NCBI GenBank assembly: GCA_025454915.1
Contig: JALONN010000015.1
Location: 1-64,000, forward strand
Length of the DNA: 64,000 nucleotides
Direction: 5' to 3'
From: Raineya sp.
GTDB lineage: Bacteria > Bacteroidota > Bacteroidia > Cytophagales > Thermonemataceae
Numbering within the stretch: the stretch's first letter is position 1; each line of letters opens with the position of its first letter. Below the pieces are notes generated by a model, which saw only the letters and a program-made list of their open reading frames with translations, had not been told where the DNA came from and ran no database searches. A program made the position numbers and the translations under genes. Positions 43,956 to 52,948 of this stretch are shown here, in pieces.

Positions 43956-45056
43956 ATGAAGTATAATTTTTTATCTCCTGCTGTTTTGTTATTAGAAGAT
44001 GGCACTTTGTTTCATGGGTTTGCCGTTGGAAAAAAGGGTGTAAGTACAGGCGAAATATGCTTCAATACAGGGATGACAGGTTACCAAGAAATTTATACAG
44101 ACCCGTCTTACTTTGGGCAAATTGTAGTCAATACTACGGCTCATATTGGAAATTATGGAGTAGTAGATGCTGAACAAGAGTCAAAAGCTCCAACAATTAG
44201 TGGTATGATATGTAATGCCTTTTCTTCTGTTTATTCAAGGTATCAGGCTACGGAAGATTTGCAAAATTATTTAGAAAAAAATAACATAGTAGCCATTACG
44301 GGTGTAGATACAAGAGCTCTTGTGAAACACATCCGTCATAAAGGGGCTATGAATGGTGTAATTTCCTCTGAAAATTTAGATATTGAATTCTTAAAAAAGA
44401 AGCTCCAAGAAACACCTCCTATGAGTGGCTTGGAGCTTTCTTCTAAAGTAAGCACTACAGAGAGCTACCATTATGGTAATCCTGATGCCAAGTATAAAGT
44501 AGCAGTACTAGATTTAGGTGTAAAAGAAAATATTCTGCGTTGTTTTGCAGAAAGAGATGTGTATATGCAAGTATTTCCAGCTAAAACGCCTTTCTCTGAA
44601 ATGCAAACGTTTTCTGCAGATGGCTATTTTATATCGAATGGTCCTGGTGATCCTGCTGCAATGCCTTATGCTGTTGAAACAGTAAAACAGATTTTAGAAA
44701 CAGAAAAACCTCTGTTTGGAATATGTTTGGGGCATCAAATTTTGGCATTGGCAAGTGGAATAGGTACACATAAAATGCATAACGGACATAGAGGACTAAA
44801 TCATCCTGTAAAGAATCTGATAACAGGTAGAAGTGAAATTACTTCACAGAATCATGGATTTGGGGTAAATAAAGAAGATATAGAGAAATCAGAAATTGTT
44901 GAGGTAACACATATTAATCTGAATGACCAAAGCATAGAGGGCATTAGACGAAAAGATAAAAAAGCCTTTTCTGTGCAATATCATCCTGAGGCTTCGCCTG
45001 GAACACATGATTCTCGATATTTATTTGATGATTTTGTGCAAATGCTATCTGTTTAG
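43956..45056 (+). CDS. carA: Carbamoyl-phosphate synthase small (glutaminase) subunit
   Basis: The 366-residue protein has an N-terminal CPSase_sm domain (LLLEDGTLFHGFAVG, GEICFNTGMTGYQEIYTDPS) and a class I glutamine amidotransferase domain with catalytic Cys in LFGICLGHQILAL and the His-Glu pair in VQYHPEASPGTHDS. It feeds ammonia to CarB for arginine and pyrimidine synthesis. carB is not adjacent. It starts 30 bp after gldF and ends only 3 bp from the convergent siaC-like gene, with no terminator visible between. Confidence 0.95.
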   Translation: MKYNFLSPAVLLLEDGTLFHGFAVGKKGVSTGEICFNTGMTGYQEIYTDPSYFGQIVVNTTAHIGNYGVVDAEQESKAPTISGMICNAFSSVYSRYQATEDLQNYLEKNNIVAITGVDTRALVKHIRHKGAMNGVISSENLDIEFLKKKLQETPPMSGLELSSKVSTTESYHYGNPDAKYKVAVLDLGVKENILRCFAERDVYMQVFPAKTPFSEMQTFSADGYFISNGPGDPAAMPYAVETVKQILETEKPLFGICLGHQILALASGIGTHKMHNGHRGLNHPVKNLITGRSEITSQNHGFGVNKEDIEKSEIVEVTHINLNDQSIEGIRRKDKKAFSVQYHPEASPGTHDSRYLFDDFVQMLSV

Positions 45057-45059
45057 GTT

Positions 45060-45449
45060 TTACATAGCATGATGAATCATATTGAAACGCAGTCCTGTTT
45101 GTGACTGCATATCTTCAGCTTCTTCATAGGTACTATCTTCTTCATCCTGATAGTACCAGTTGATTTCGACGCTGCCACCTTCTTCTTTGTACTTTTTTAG
45201 GAGTATTAGCATTTCAAGTATGGCTCTGGCAGAAGATGTATTAAAGTAACTTAGTTTAAAATTGAAAACAATAGGCTTCTTTACTTTTACAATAAACTCT
45301 TCTATCCATGCAACTAACTTGTTAAAAAACTCAAAAGTTTCTTCTTGATAAGATTCTCCAGCTATTTCACAGATACCTGTTTGAGCAGAAAAGTTCACGT
45401 CAGGTGTAAAATAGGTCTTTTTTTCTCCTTTTATAACTAAATCGTTCAT
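45060..45449 (-). CDS. SiaC family regulatory phosphoprotein (DUF1987)
   Basis: The 129-residue protein has the DUF1987/SiaC features TPDVNFSAQTGICEIAGESY at the N-terminus and FNFKLSYFNTSSARAI, where Thr/Ser of the NTSSA motif is the phosphorylation site. SiaC acts like an anti-sigma-antagonist-type switch: phosphorylated by SiaB, dephosphorylated by a PP2C (SiaA), and in Pseudomonas it controls a diguanylate cyclase. No cyclase gene is next to it. It follows the SiaB-like gene by 13 bp. Confidence 0.9.
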   Translation of the reverse strand: MNDLVIKGEKKTYFTPDVNFSAQTGICEIAGESYQEETFEFFNKLVAWIEEFIVKVKKPIVFNFKLSYFNTSSARAILEMLILLKKYKEEGGSVEINWYYQDEEDSTYEEAEDMQSQTGLRFNMIHHAM

Positions 45450-45462
45450 AAGATACAGTGTT

Positions 45463-46011
45463 TTATTGTTTTAAAAGTTTAGCAGTGATAGATATATATT
45501 CTTTATCAGTAGAGGCAGTATGTGTATGAATTATGTTGCCTGATTTCAGAGCAACTTCAATTAAACCCACATTACCACTATTGGTATGAGCATCAATTGC
45601 TTGTTCTCTAAATGTCATTTTAAGCTCTCTCAAACCTTTTCTATCAAGTGTATTAATAATAGCAACTCGTTTATGAATATTATTGATTTTATCTGCCTGA
45701 GAGCTGTTAATAGTATTAAGATAAATATACTGACTGTTTTCTAATAAATGAAAGCTTCCAATTCCGGAATTCTTTTTTATGGAAGCGGTATAAATCTGAT
45801 CTGCTGAATAACTGCTTACATTCTGAGCAAGCTCAATAAATATTGAAAATATTTTTTCCCTTAATGCAGGAGCAAAAGTCAAATCGTTACGAATATGCTG
45901 ACTTAATTCTACAATGATGGGATATGAAAAGATACCTTTATAAAATATCAATGTCCCTTTTTGTTGCATTTCAAGGTTACTTTCTAAAAATGTATTGACT
46001 TGCACACTCAT
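45463..46011 (-). CDS. SiaB family protein kinase
   Basis: The 182-residue protein matches SiaB/DUF6272 kinases: IFYKGIFSYPIIVELSQHI, then an HATPase-like N-box (IFIELAQNVSSYS) and NSGNVGLIEVALKSG. It likely phosphorylates the SiaC protein encoded next. Its start overlaps the stop of the upstream exonuclease as ATGA, so the three genes are translationally linked. Confidence 0.87.
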   Translation of the reverse strand: MSVQVNTFLESNLEMQQKGTLIFYKGIFSYPIIVELSQHIRNDLTFAPALREKIFSIFIELAQNVSSYSADQIYTASIKKNSGIGSFHLLENSQYIYLNTINSSQADKINNIHKRVAIINTLDRKGLRELKMTFREQAIDAHTNSGNVGLIEVALKSGNIIHTHTASTDKEYISITAKLLKQ

Positions 46012-46790
46012 ACCTTTACTTTTTTATCTTCAAAATGAATATGTTTTTCTTCAATTAGGGGAAAAAAATTGTATTTGAGCATGAGTTGAGCAGTAGCTAA
46101 TACATCTTTTTCACAATAAACAGCAATTCTTTCATAGTTTTGTTCTTCCCAGAATACTTGCCCTACTTGGCTACCATCAATATCATCTTTTGGAGTTGGT
46201 ATGTCAAATAAATTACACAGTAATTCTAATTTCGTAAAGTTTTTACCATCTCCAAACTTCCAGAGTTCCATAGTGTCCAATATATGAGGTACTTCCCAAG
46301 GTTTTTTTCCTCTAATATTGAGCATAATGGGTAATTGTAATTGATGAATCAAATATCTTCTGCCCATATACGGAATATCAAATTCTTTTCCATTGTGAGC
46401 AACTATGTAATGAAACGACTTTTTTTCACCCAAAATTCTACCATCTCTGTCCACACTGCCCGTTAAGGGATCTAAAAAATCTTTGAAATTTTGTAGTATA
46501 ACTTTTTCATCATCACCATAAAACGATTTTGCTCTGAACTTCATTTGTCCATCTTTTTCGTAGATAAAGCCACAACTAATACAAATAACTCTACCAAATT
46601 CAGCATAAATAGCTGCTTTGTCATAATATTTTTCTTCAGGACTCATACTGCCATCTTTTGGCTCTATAGTTTGAGCCTTTAACTCCCACATTTTTCTCAT
46701 TCCTTCTGAAAGCTCACTGTATGTTTTTGTATTTCTGGCTGTTTCTATATCTAAAAATAATGATCGAGTAATTTGGTCTTTTGAGTACAT
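46008..46790 (-). CDS. PolB-like 3'-5' exonuclease (DEDDy type)
   Basis: The 260-residue protein has the exonuclease motifs LFLDIETA (Exo I, D and E), AHNGKEFDIPYMGRR (Exo II, D) and YCEKDVLATAQLM (Exo III, Y and D). It belongs to the stand-alone predicted PolB-like 3'-5' exonucleases found in Bacteroidota and should degrade single-stranded DNA or RNA ends. The operon link with SiaB/SiaC is unexplained. Confidence 0.87.
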   Translation of the reverse strand: MYSKDQITRSLFLDIETARNTKTYSELSEGMRKMWELKAQTIEPKDGSMSPEEKYYDKAAIYAEFGRVICISCGFIYEKDGQMKFRAKSFYGDDEKVILQNFKDFLDPLTGSVDRDGRILGEKKSFHYIVAHNGKEFDIPYMGRRYLIHQLQLPIMLNIRGKKPWEVPHILDTMELWKFGDGKNFTKLELLCNLFDIPTPKDDIDGSQVGQVFWEEQNYERIAVYCEKDVLATAQLMLKYNFFPLIEEKHIHFEDKKVKV

Positions 46791-46928
46791 TGTATCACAT
46801 CTATATTTTATTGCTTTGCAAAAAGTACGATTTTTTGCTTATAAAGCCAAACTTTTCTTTTATTTTTTTATTTTTGAGTCTAAAAGTATTATTTAAAAAT
46901 AAAATTCGTATTTAGCTTAACCAAATCT

Positions 46929-47984
46929 ATGTTAAAGTTCCTCTTGATTGGCATATGTATTCTTTCTTTAATTGCTTGTAAAGAAACCAAAGAAAAAAAT
47001 GATTCTTTCAATCTGAACGTTTGCCTGCCCAAACCCCAAACCAGTACAGAAGATATAAAATTGGATGTTTTCTTTAAAAGAATGGATAAACTTATTCTAC
47101 AAGCTAAATCTTTAGAAGAAATAAAGACTGTTTTAAAAGATAATCCACTTTATAATCAACTGTATTTAGAAAGGCAAGCAAAACTTACCCCAAAAGGAGA
47201 TGAAGTCGAAGAAATGCTTTGGGCTATGGCTAAAGAACCTCATTTGGATAGCCTTATGATGGACTACGAAAAGAAAATTAATATTGCCGAACTTGAAAAA
47301 GAAATTGTAAAATTATTTAAACACATCAAGGCATTTTATCCTGAATTCAAAGCTCCTATGGTGTATTTTAGTGTATCAGGCATTGGCTCATTTCCTTTGA
47401 ATCAGGCTACTGATATATTTATTTCAAGAAATAATGAAATAGTGGTAATAGGTCTTGACTGGTTTTTAGGCACAGATTATAAATATCCTCTGCCTGAAAG
47501 TGTTCCACAGTATTTAGCAAAACGTTATGTATCTAAAAATATACCGGTATTTATTGCAGAAATGATGAGTGGATATTTTAATGCATATAATCCCAATAAT
47601 GCTATTATGCTCAATGATATGCTTATATATGCTAAAACATATTATTTTACACAGAGTGTTATACCTTGTCTTCCTGATTCTACTGTATTGGGTTATACAC
47701 CAACCCAAATGGAATACATTGCTAAGAATAAAAGTGTAATTTGGAAGCATTATTTAGACAAAAAACTATTTTTTGAAACTGCAAATCGGATAAAAAGAGA
47801 TTATGTAGATGAATCTCCTTTTACTTTGCCTATTAGCCAAGACTGTCCTGGTGGGATAGCCCGTTGGACAGGCTTACAGATTCTTAAAAGATATGCCCAA
47901 AAGAAAAATCTTGATTTACCAAAAGTGATGAAATTAGAAAATGCTCAAGATATTTTACAAGAATCAGGCTACAAAGGTGAATAA
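46929..47984 (+). CDS. gldB: GldB-like gliding motility lipoprotein
   Basis: The 351-residue lipoprotein (lipobox L-I-A-C, C17) follows the GldB pattern: a helical N-part with FFKRMDKLI, VIGLDWFLGTDYKYPLPE, VPQYLAKRYV, a helical region with MEYIAKNKSVIWKHYLDKKL and the C-terminal P-G-G-I-A-R-W-T-G segment. GldB is an inner-membrane/periplasmic lipoprotein required for gliding and T9SS function in Flavobacterium. Divergence is considerable, so the call is by pattern. It is followed by an unrelated oxidoreductase gene after 11 bp. Confidence 0.75.
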   Translation: MLKFLLIGICILSLIACKETKEKNDSFNLNVCLPKPQTSTEDIKLDVFFKRMDKLILQAKSLEEIKTVLKDNPLYNQLYLERQAKLTPKGDEVEEMLWAMAKEPHLDSLMMDYEKKINIAELEKEIVKLFKHIKAFYPEFKAPMVYFSVSGIGSFPLNQATDIFISRNNEIVVIGLDWFLGTDYKYPLPESVPQYLAKRYVSKNIPVFIAEMMSGYFNAYNPNNAIMLNDMLIYAKTYYFTQSVIPCLPDSTVLGYTPTQMEYIAKNKSVIWKHYLDKKLFFETANRIKRDYVDESPFTLPISQDCPGGIARWTGLQILKRYAQKKNLDLPKVMKLENAQDILQESGYKGE

Positions 47985-47995
47985 TCCTCAAAACT

Positions 47996-49036
47996 ATGAA
48001 AAATTATGATTATATAGTGGTAGGACAGGGGATTGCTGGAACAGTCTTTTCTTATATTTTACTTCAAAACCATAAGACAGTTTTAGTTATAGGTTCAAAA
48101 CAGAAAAAAACATCTTCTTTGGTTGCTGGTGGAATATTTAATCCATTGACAGGTAAAGGTTTAGTAAAAACATGGAAAGCTGATGAACTCTTTCCTTTTA
48201 TGAAAGATTTTTATGAAAACCTTGAAAAAGACCTTAAAACAAGTTTTTTTCACCAAATGCCTATCTATCGTCCTTATCGTTCTATTCAAGAGCAAAATGA
48301 CTGGCTGGGTAAAACAGCCAATCCTGATTTTGGAATATACGTAGAGTCTGATACCAATGATAAGCACTATACATCAGATATTTATAATGATTTAGGAGGT
48401 TTAGAAACTAAATATTCGGGTTGGGTAGATTTGCCCAAACTATTAGAGGCTTATCGTTGTTTTATTCAAGAAAAAGAATCATATTTAGAAGAAGATTTTG
48501 ATTACTCTGCTTTAGAAATAAAAGATAAACTTTATTATAAGGGGGTTGTAGCTTCTAAAATTATTTTTTGTGAAGGAACAGAAGCTATTAAAAATCCTTA
48601 TTTTACCAACTTGCCTTTTAGTTTGGTAAAAGGTGAAACCATTGATATTCTGATTAAAGATGCTACTTTTCAAAGTATTGTCAATCAAGGAGTAAGCATC
48701 ATTCCCTTAGGTAATCAGGTGTATAGAGTTGCATCTACATATAGTTGGAATCCGTTGGACTGGGAAAATACAGAAAAAGCAAAAGAAGAATTGATAGAAA
48801 AGGCAAGAAATTTGCTGAAAAGGAACTTTGAGGTAGTTGGACAAAAAGCGGGTATTAGACCTGCTACAAAGCATAGAAGACCTATTGTAGGGATGCATCC
48901 TCAATATCCACACATAGGTATTTTTAATGGATTGGGTAGTAAAGGAGTATCTTTAGCACCTTATTTAGCAAAACATTTTTTTGAACATATAGAATATAAG
49001 GCATTGTTAGACAAAGATTTGATACAGCCTCAATAA
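47996..49036 (+). CDS. FAD-dependent oxidoreductase (DAO family)
   Basis: The 346-residue protein starts with an FAD-binding Rossmann motif (YIVVGQGIAGTVFSYIL) and has VAGGIFNPLTGKGLVKTW, a substrate domain, and the C-terminal GIRPATKHRRPIVG and NGLGSKGVSLAPYLA motifs of the DadA/ThiO-like family. It oxidises an amine, amino acid or related substrate that cannot be specified. Its TAA stop overlaps the open frame of the next gene (TAATG). Confidence 0.85.
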   Translation: MKNYDYIVVGQGIAGTVFSYILLQNHKTVLVIGSKQKKTSSLVAGGIFNPLTGKGLVKTWKADELFPFMKDFYENLEKDLKTSFFHQMPIYRPYRSIQEQNDWLGKTANPDFGIYVESDTNDKHYTSDIYNDLGGLETKYSGWVDLPKLLEAYRCFIQEKESYLEEDFDYSALEIKDKLYYKGVVASKIIFCEGTEAIKNPYFTNLPFSLVKGETIDILIKDATFQSIVNQGVSIIPLGNQVYRVASTYSWNPLDWENTEKAKEELIEKARNLLKRNFEVVGQKAGIRPATKHRRPIVGMHPQYPHIGIFNGLGSKGVSLAPYLAKHFFEHIEYKALLDKDLIQPQ

Positions 49037-49065
49037 TGTTAAAACCACTAAGAAACAAGGCAAAT

Positions 49066-52000
49066 ATGAAAATTTATCTTTTTTTTCTGTTGATTATATT
49101 CCCATTCTTGTTAAAAGCCCAAGTAGAGGGCGTTACTCAGAGACCTTTTGGTAAGAACCGAGTTCAATTTAAAGAATTTGAGTGGCGTATGAAAACCTCA
49201 CCAAACTTTGAGGTGTACTATTACGATTATGGCAGTGGAATAGCTGATTTTGCTATCTTGTATGCAGAGAATGAATTTGATAGAATTGCTACTGTCTTAG
49301 GACACAACCCTTCTGCAAAAACAAAGCTATTTATTTATAATTCTATAACAGATTTACAACAAAGTAATGTAGGCTTAGAAAATGAAAATAGTAGAACAGT
49401 TGGTGGGCAGACGAATTTTATCAAACCTAAAATAGAAGTGCCTTTTACAGGAAGCTTGGCAGAGTTTAAAAAAGAGCTTTCTTTTGGAATAGCTCAAATC
49501 TTTGGAAATGAAATGATGTATGGAGGAAGTATCAGAGAAATCTTAAAAAATGGAGCTTTACTTTCTTTACCTGATTGGTTCATGCCTGGTGTGGCTGCTT
49601 ATATTGCAGAGCCTTGGAGTGCCGAAATGGATGATTATATGAGAAATTCCATTCAATACAGACAAATTAAAAGACCACATAGATTATCAGGAAAAGAGGC
49701 TCAATATGTGGGACATTCTATTTGGAACTATATTGCTATGAAATATGGTGAATCAAATATATCAAGTATCTTGAATCTCACCAAAATTATTCTAGATGAA
49801 GAAAAAGCCATTGCTAGTACATTAGGGATGCCTTATGAAGTGTTTATTGAAGAATGGCAAAAGTTTTATGAAGAAATGGGAAAAAAAGCATTAGATGATT
49901 ACAATGCTCTTGAATATGATTTAAGATTGAAAAAAAATAACCCTAAATTAAAGACTTTTAATGATATCAAAATATCTCCTGATGGTAAATATGTAGCTTA
50001 CTCTGAAAATAGAAACGGACATTATGTAATTGTTGTCAGGAATTTGCAAAACATGAGTCGGAAAGTAATTTTAAGAGGAGGTTTTAGATTAAATAGTCAG
50101 AGAATTAATGAAAAAGTGCCTTTGTTGGCATGGTCTGATGATAATAAATTAGCTGTTTGTTATAAAAAGAAAGGTAAAACTCAATTTAAAGTAGTACAAA
50201 TTTTAGGTAAGAAAAGAAAAACAGTCAACGAAATTCACTTTGCATTTTTCAATCAGGTAACAGGCTTTGATATTTCAGCAGATGGTAGTACACTGGCTAT
50301 TAGTAGTGATAGGGTAGGATTTGCCGATGTACAAGCAGGTATGAATGATATTTATATGTATGATTTGAGAGCCAGAACAATGAAACGTATCTCTACGGAC
50401 TTATATGATGATACTGACCCTATGTTTGTAGGAAATTCTAATGAAATGCTCATATTTTCATCTAATAGGATTGCTGATAGCCTGAATATAGCTGCTGGTA
50501 ACTTTCAAACAATAGGAGACAATTACGACTTATTTTATTATAACCCACAAGAATCGCTTAATAGATTAGTCCGACTTACCAATACACCACAAAAAGAGTT
50601 GCAACCTTCTTATTTTGATGAGAAAACAATCTTATACTTGAGTGGTAAAACAGGGATTACTAATTTGTATAGTTTAGATTTAATTTCTAAAGAAAGCAGA
50701 CAAATTACGAATAGCAGACAAAGTATCAAAAAATATGGATTTTCAACAACAACCAATGATTTTGTTTTTAGAGCATGGCAAAAACGTAAAGACAGAATGT
50801 TTCTGAAAAGAAATTTTGATTTTGCAAAAAACGAGAAATCAGTGGTTACTCCTCGCTTGGAGTATCTACAACAAAAGGGACTCACAGAGCCTGAAACTCA
50901 AGAAATACAAAAAGAAGAAACTCCACAAGAACAACCTAAAGATACCATCCCTGAACGCCCTTATGACCCTAATGTAGTAGATACGGATGATTACCAATTT
51001 GATCCTGAAATTATAAAAGAAATCAAAGCCAATCCAGAAACTAATAAAAAAAATAACAAAAACACCAGTATATCTAAAAATAAGGCGAAAACAGATATAG
51101 ATATCAGAGGTGCATATCCCTACGAGCCTTTATTTACAGCAGAAAGTAGTGTAACAACACCCATTGTTGATCCTCTAAGAGGCTTTGGCTTGCTCTTCGA
51201 AGTAGAGTTAAGTGATATGCTGGAAGACCACAAAATGAAAGCAGGATTATTTGGGCTTTCTGATTTGAGAAGTAGTAATTATTTTGCTGAATATCAGTTT
51301 CTAAAAAATAGAATTGATTTGATAGGGCGTTATGATCGTAAAAGTTTGTATGTAAATCAACCTAATGTGGGTGTTGCTCAACGATATGCAACCAATCGTT
51401 TTTCAATGACAGCATCCTATCCTTTTACCAACTCTGCAAGAGTGAGCCTGACAGCAGGTTATTTAGATAAACGTTCTGTTGACTTACTTCAGTTATTGAG
51501 AGTTCCTAAATATGTAAGTTATGTACATACCAAAGCCGAATTTAGTTTTGATAATACCATTCCCAAAGGCTTAAATATGGTAGAAGGAACTCGTATCAAG
51601 GCTTATTATGAATTTAATCCATCGTTTTCTCAAATTAATGAAGGATTTGATAAAATATGGGTTGATATTAGAAATTATCAGTCATTAAGTAAAGAAATTG
51701 TTTTCGCTACTCGTTTAAGTGGAGGCAGATTTGGAGGGCGTTCACCCAAACAATATATGTTGGGTGGTATAGATAATAGTTTTAATCAGTCTGCAAATTT
51801 AGCAATAGGAGGAGCGGAACCTTTAAACTTAGACCCAGAAAATGGTAATGCTGATCTGCTATTCCACGAATTTGCTACTAATCTGAGAGGTTTTGGCTAT
51901 AACAGCCTTTCTGGTAAAAACTTTATTTTATTCAATGCAGAGTTTAGAATACCTATCGTGAAATATTTATTCCAAAATTCTATATCTTCTAATTTCTTTA

Positions 52001-52278
52001 AAAATCTTCAATTTACAGCTTTCGGAGATATTGGTTCTGCTTGGGATAAGTCTGCTCCTTGGAAACGTCAAAATGACTTGAATACAACAGTGATTGATAA
52101 TCAGCCATTTTTGGCAATTGTGAATAACTTTAAAAGTCCTTGGCTTGCCAGTTATGGATTTGGTGCAAGAACTTTATTTTTAGGTTATTACCTGAAAGTA
52201 GATGCGGCATGGAAAATTGAAGATTTTATTATTGCTGATAAGCCTGTTTGGCTGATTTCTTTAGGATACGATTTTTAA
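49066..52278 (+). CDS. Outer membrane protein: peptidase-MA-like domain, TolB-like propeller and Omp85/D15-like barrel
   Basis: The ATG at 49066 (1070 residues) gives a standard signal peptide (MKIYLFFLLIIFPFLLKA); an ATG at 49036 overlapping the upstream stop would add ten residues. The N-part (about 30-280) resembles peptidase-MA-like gluzincins, but the HExxH position reads KELSFGIAQ, so it is probably inactive. A PD40/TolB propeller follows (about 310-620, ISPDGKYVAYSENRNG, LAISSDRVG, LIFSSNRIAD), then a disordered Pro/Glu/Lys linker (about 630-690) and a C-terminal barrel with LRGFGYNSLSGKNFILFNAE and GDIGSAWD, typical of D15/Omp85 proteins. Possibly an outer membrane biogenesis or secretion factor. 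Confidence 0.82.
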   Translation: MKIYLFFLLIIFPFLLKAQVEGVTQRPFGKNRVQFKEFEWRMKTSPNFEVYYYDYGSGIADFAILYAENEFDRIATVLGHNPSAKTKLFIYNSITDLQQSNVGLENENSRTVGGQTNFIKPKIEVPFTGSLAEFKKELSFGIAQIFGNEMMYGGSIREILKNGALLSLPDWFMPGVAAYIAEPWSAEMDDYMRNSIQYRQIKRPHRLSGKEAQYVGHSIWNYIAMKYGESNISSILNLTKIILDEEKAIASTLGMPYEVFIEEWQKFYEEMGKKALDDYNALEYDLRLKKNNPKLKTFNDIKISPDGKYVAYSENRNGHYVIVVRNLQNMSRKVILRGGFRLNSQRINEKVPLLAWSDDNKLAVCYKKKGKTQFKVVQILGKKRKTVNEIHFAFFNQVTGFDISADGSTLAISSDRVGFADVQAGMNDIYMYDLRARTMKRISTDLYDDTDPMFVGNSNEMLIFSSNRIADSLNIAAGNFQTIGDNYDLFYYNPQESLNRLVRLTNTPQKELQPSYFDEKTILYLSGKTGITNLYSLDLISKESRQITNSRQSIKKYGFSTTTNDFVFRAWQKRKDRMFLKRNFDFAKNEKSVVTPRLEYLQQKGLTEPETQEIQKEETPQEQPKDTIPERPYDPNVVDTDDYQFDPEIIKEIKANPETNKKNNKNTSISKNKAKTDIDIRGAYPYEPLFTAESSVTTPIVDPLRGFGLLFEVELSDMLEDHKMKAGLFGLSDLRSSNYFAEYQFLKNRIDLIGRYDRKSLYVNQPNVGVAQRYATNRFSMTASYPFTNSARVSLTAGYLDKRSVDLLQLLRVPKYVSYVHTKAEFSFDNTIPKGLNMVEGTRIKAYYEFNPSFSQINEGFDKIWVDIRNYQSLSKEIVFATRLSGGRFGGRSPKQYMLGGIDNSFNQSANLAIGGAEPLNLDPENGNADLLFHEFATNLRGFGYNSLSGKNFILFNAEFRIPIVKYLFQNSISSNFFKNLQFTAFGDIGSAWDKSAPWKRQNDLNTTVIDNQPFLAIVNNFKSPWLASYGFGARTLFLGYYLKVDAAWKIEDFIIADKPVWLISLGYDF

Positions 52279-52297
52279 TAAGGAAAAAATATACATC

Positions 52298-52328
52298 AAA
52301 ACAGGGCAAATTCTATTTGCCCTGTTTT
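52298..52328. terminator. Intrinsic terminator
   Basis: AAAACAGGGCAAAT and ATTTGCCCTGTTTT form a 14-bp stem with a TCT loop 20 bp after the propeller/barrel gene. Confidence 0.88.
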
Positions 52329-52468
52329 GTTAGCTATCAATATAATCGATCTGAAGCTGAAGGAATTAGAAAGCATTCGGAATTTCTTAAAGGAAGCACT
52401 CAGCTACTGTATTTGTTTAGATATATTAGAGTTCTTTTATGCTTTTTCCAGAAAAAATGTAAAATTTA

Positions 52469-52945
52469 TTATTTAGCATATCGAATAGAATAATTTCTAC
52501 AAGGGTCTTCATCAGGAAGAAATGTAAAAATAAGATACTCATTTCCTTGTTGTTTATCTAAACTCTTTAAAGAGAATACATGTTCTTTTCTAGCCCCTCT
52601 AAAATAAAACTTATTATTTGTAATGTTTATATTGGGCATAATTTCTTGTCCAAAATAGCTTCTAGGGATTTTTAACAAACACTTATCTTTGTAAATGCCT
52701 GAATAAACTAAGTTATTGTATGGGAAGTATATTTCCATGTGATATGTACTATCCAACTGAAAAGGATTGTTTGAAATTCTCATTTCAAGAGTTATACAAT
52801 CTTCACAATCAATAGATATAGATTTATACGGGGAATTAATTTTATAATTATTTTTATCTATTTTGATAAAATGTTCATCATAAATGCTTTCGCAAGAAGT
52901 AATTGTAAATAAAATACTGATAAACAATTTTCTACAATGCTCCAT
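52469..52945 (-). CDS. Hypothetical lipoprotein
   Basis: The 158-residue protein has an N-terminal hydrophobic stretch ending in a lipobox-like T-I-T-S-C (C18). The rest is predicted beta with a C-E-D-C pair (SIDCEDCITLEMR). I do not recognise a family. It starts 3 bp after the stop of the dioxygenase gene on the same strand and is probably cotranscribed. Confidence 0.65.
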   Translation of the reverse strand: MEHCRKLFISILFTITSCESIYDEHFIKIDKNNYKINSPYKSISIDCEDCITLEMRISNNPFQLDSTYHMEIYFPYNNLVYSGIYKDKCLLKIPRSYFGQEIMPNINITNNKFYFRGARKEHVFSLKSLDKQQGNEYLIFTFLPDEDPCRNYSIRYAK

Positions 52946-52948
52946 TAT

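Noticed and set aside
52248..52493. 81-codon ORF on the plus strand after the propeller/barrel gene
   Set aside because: It starts inside the preceding gene, crosses a strong terminator and has no recognisable protein features.
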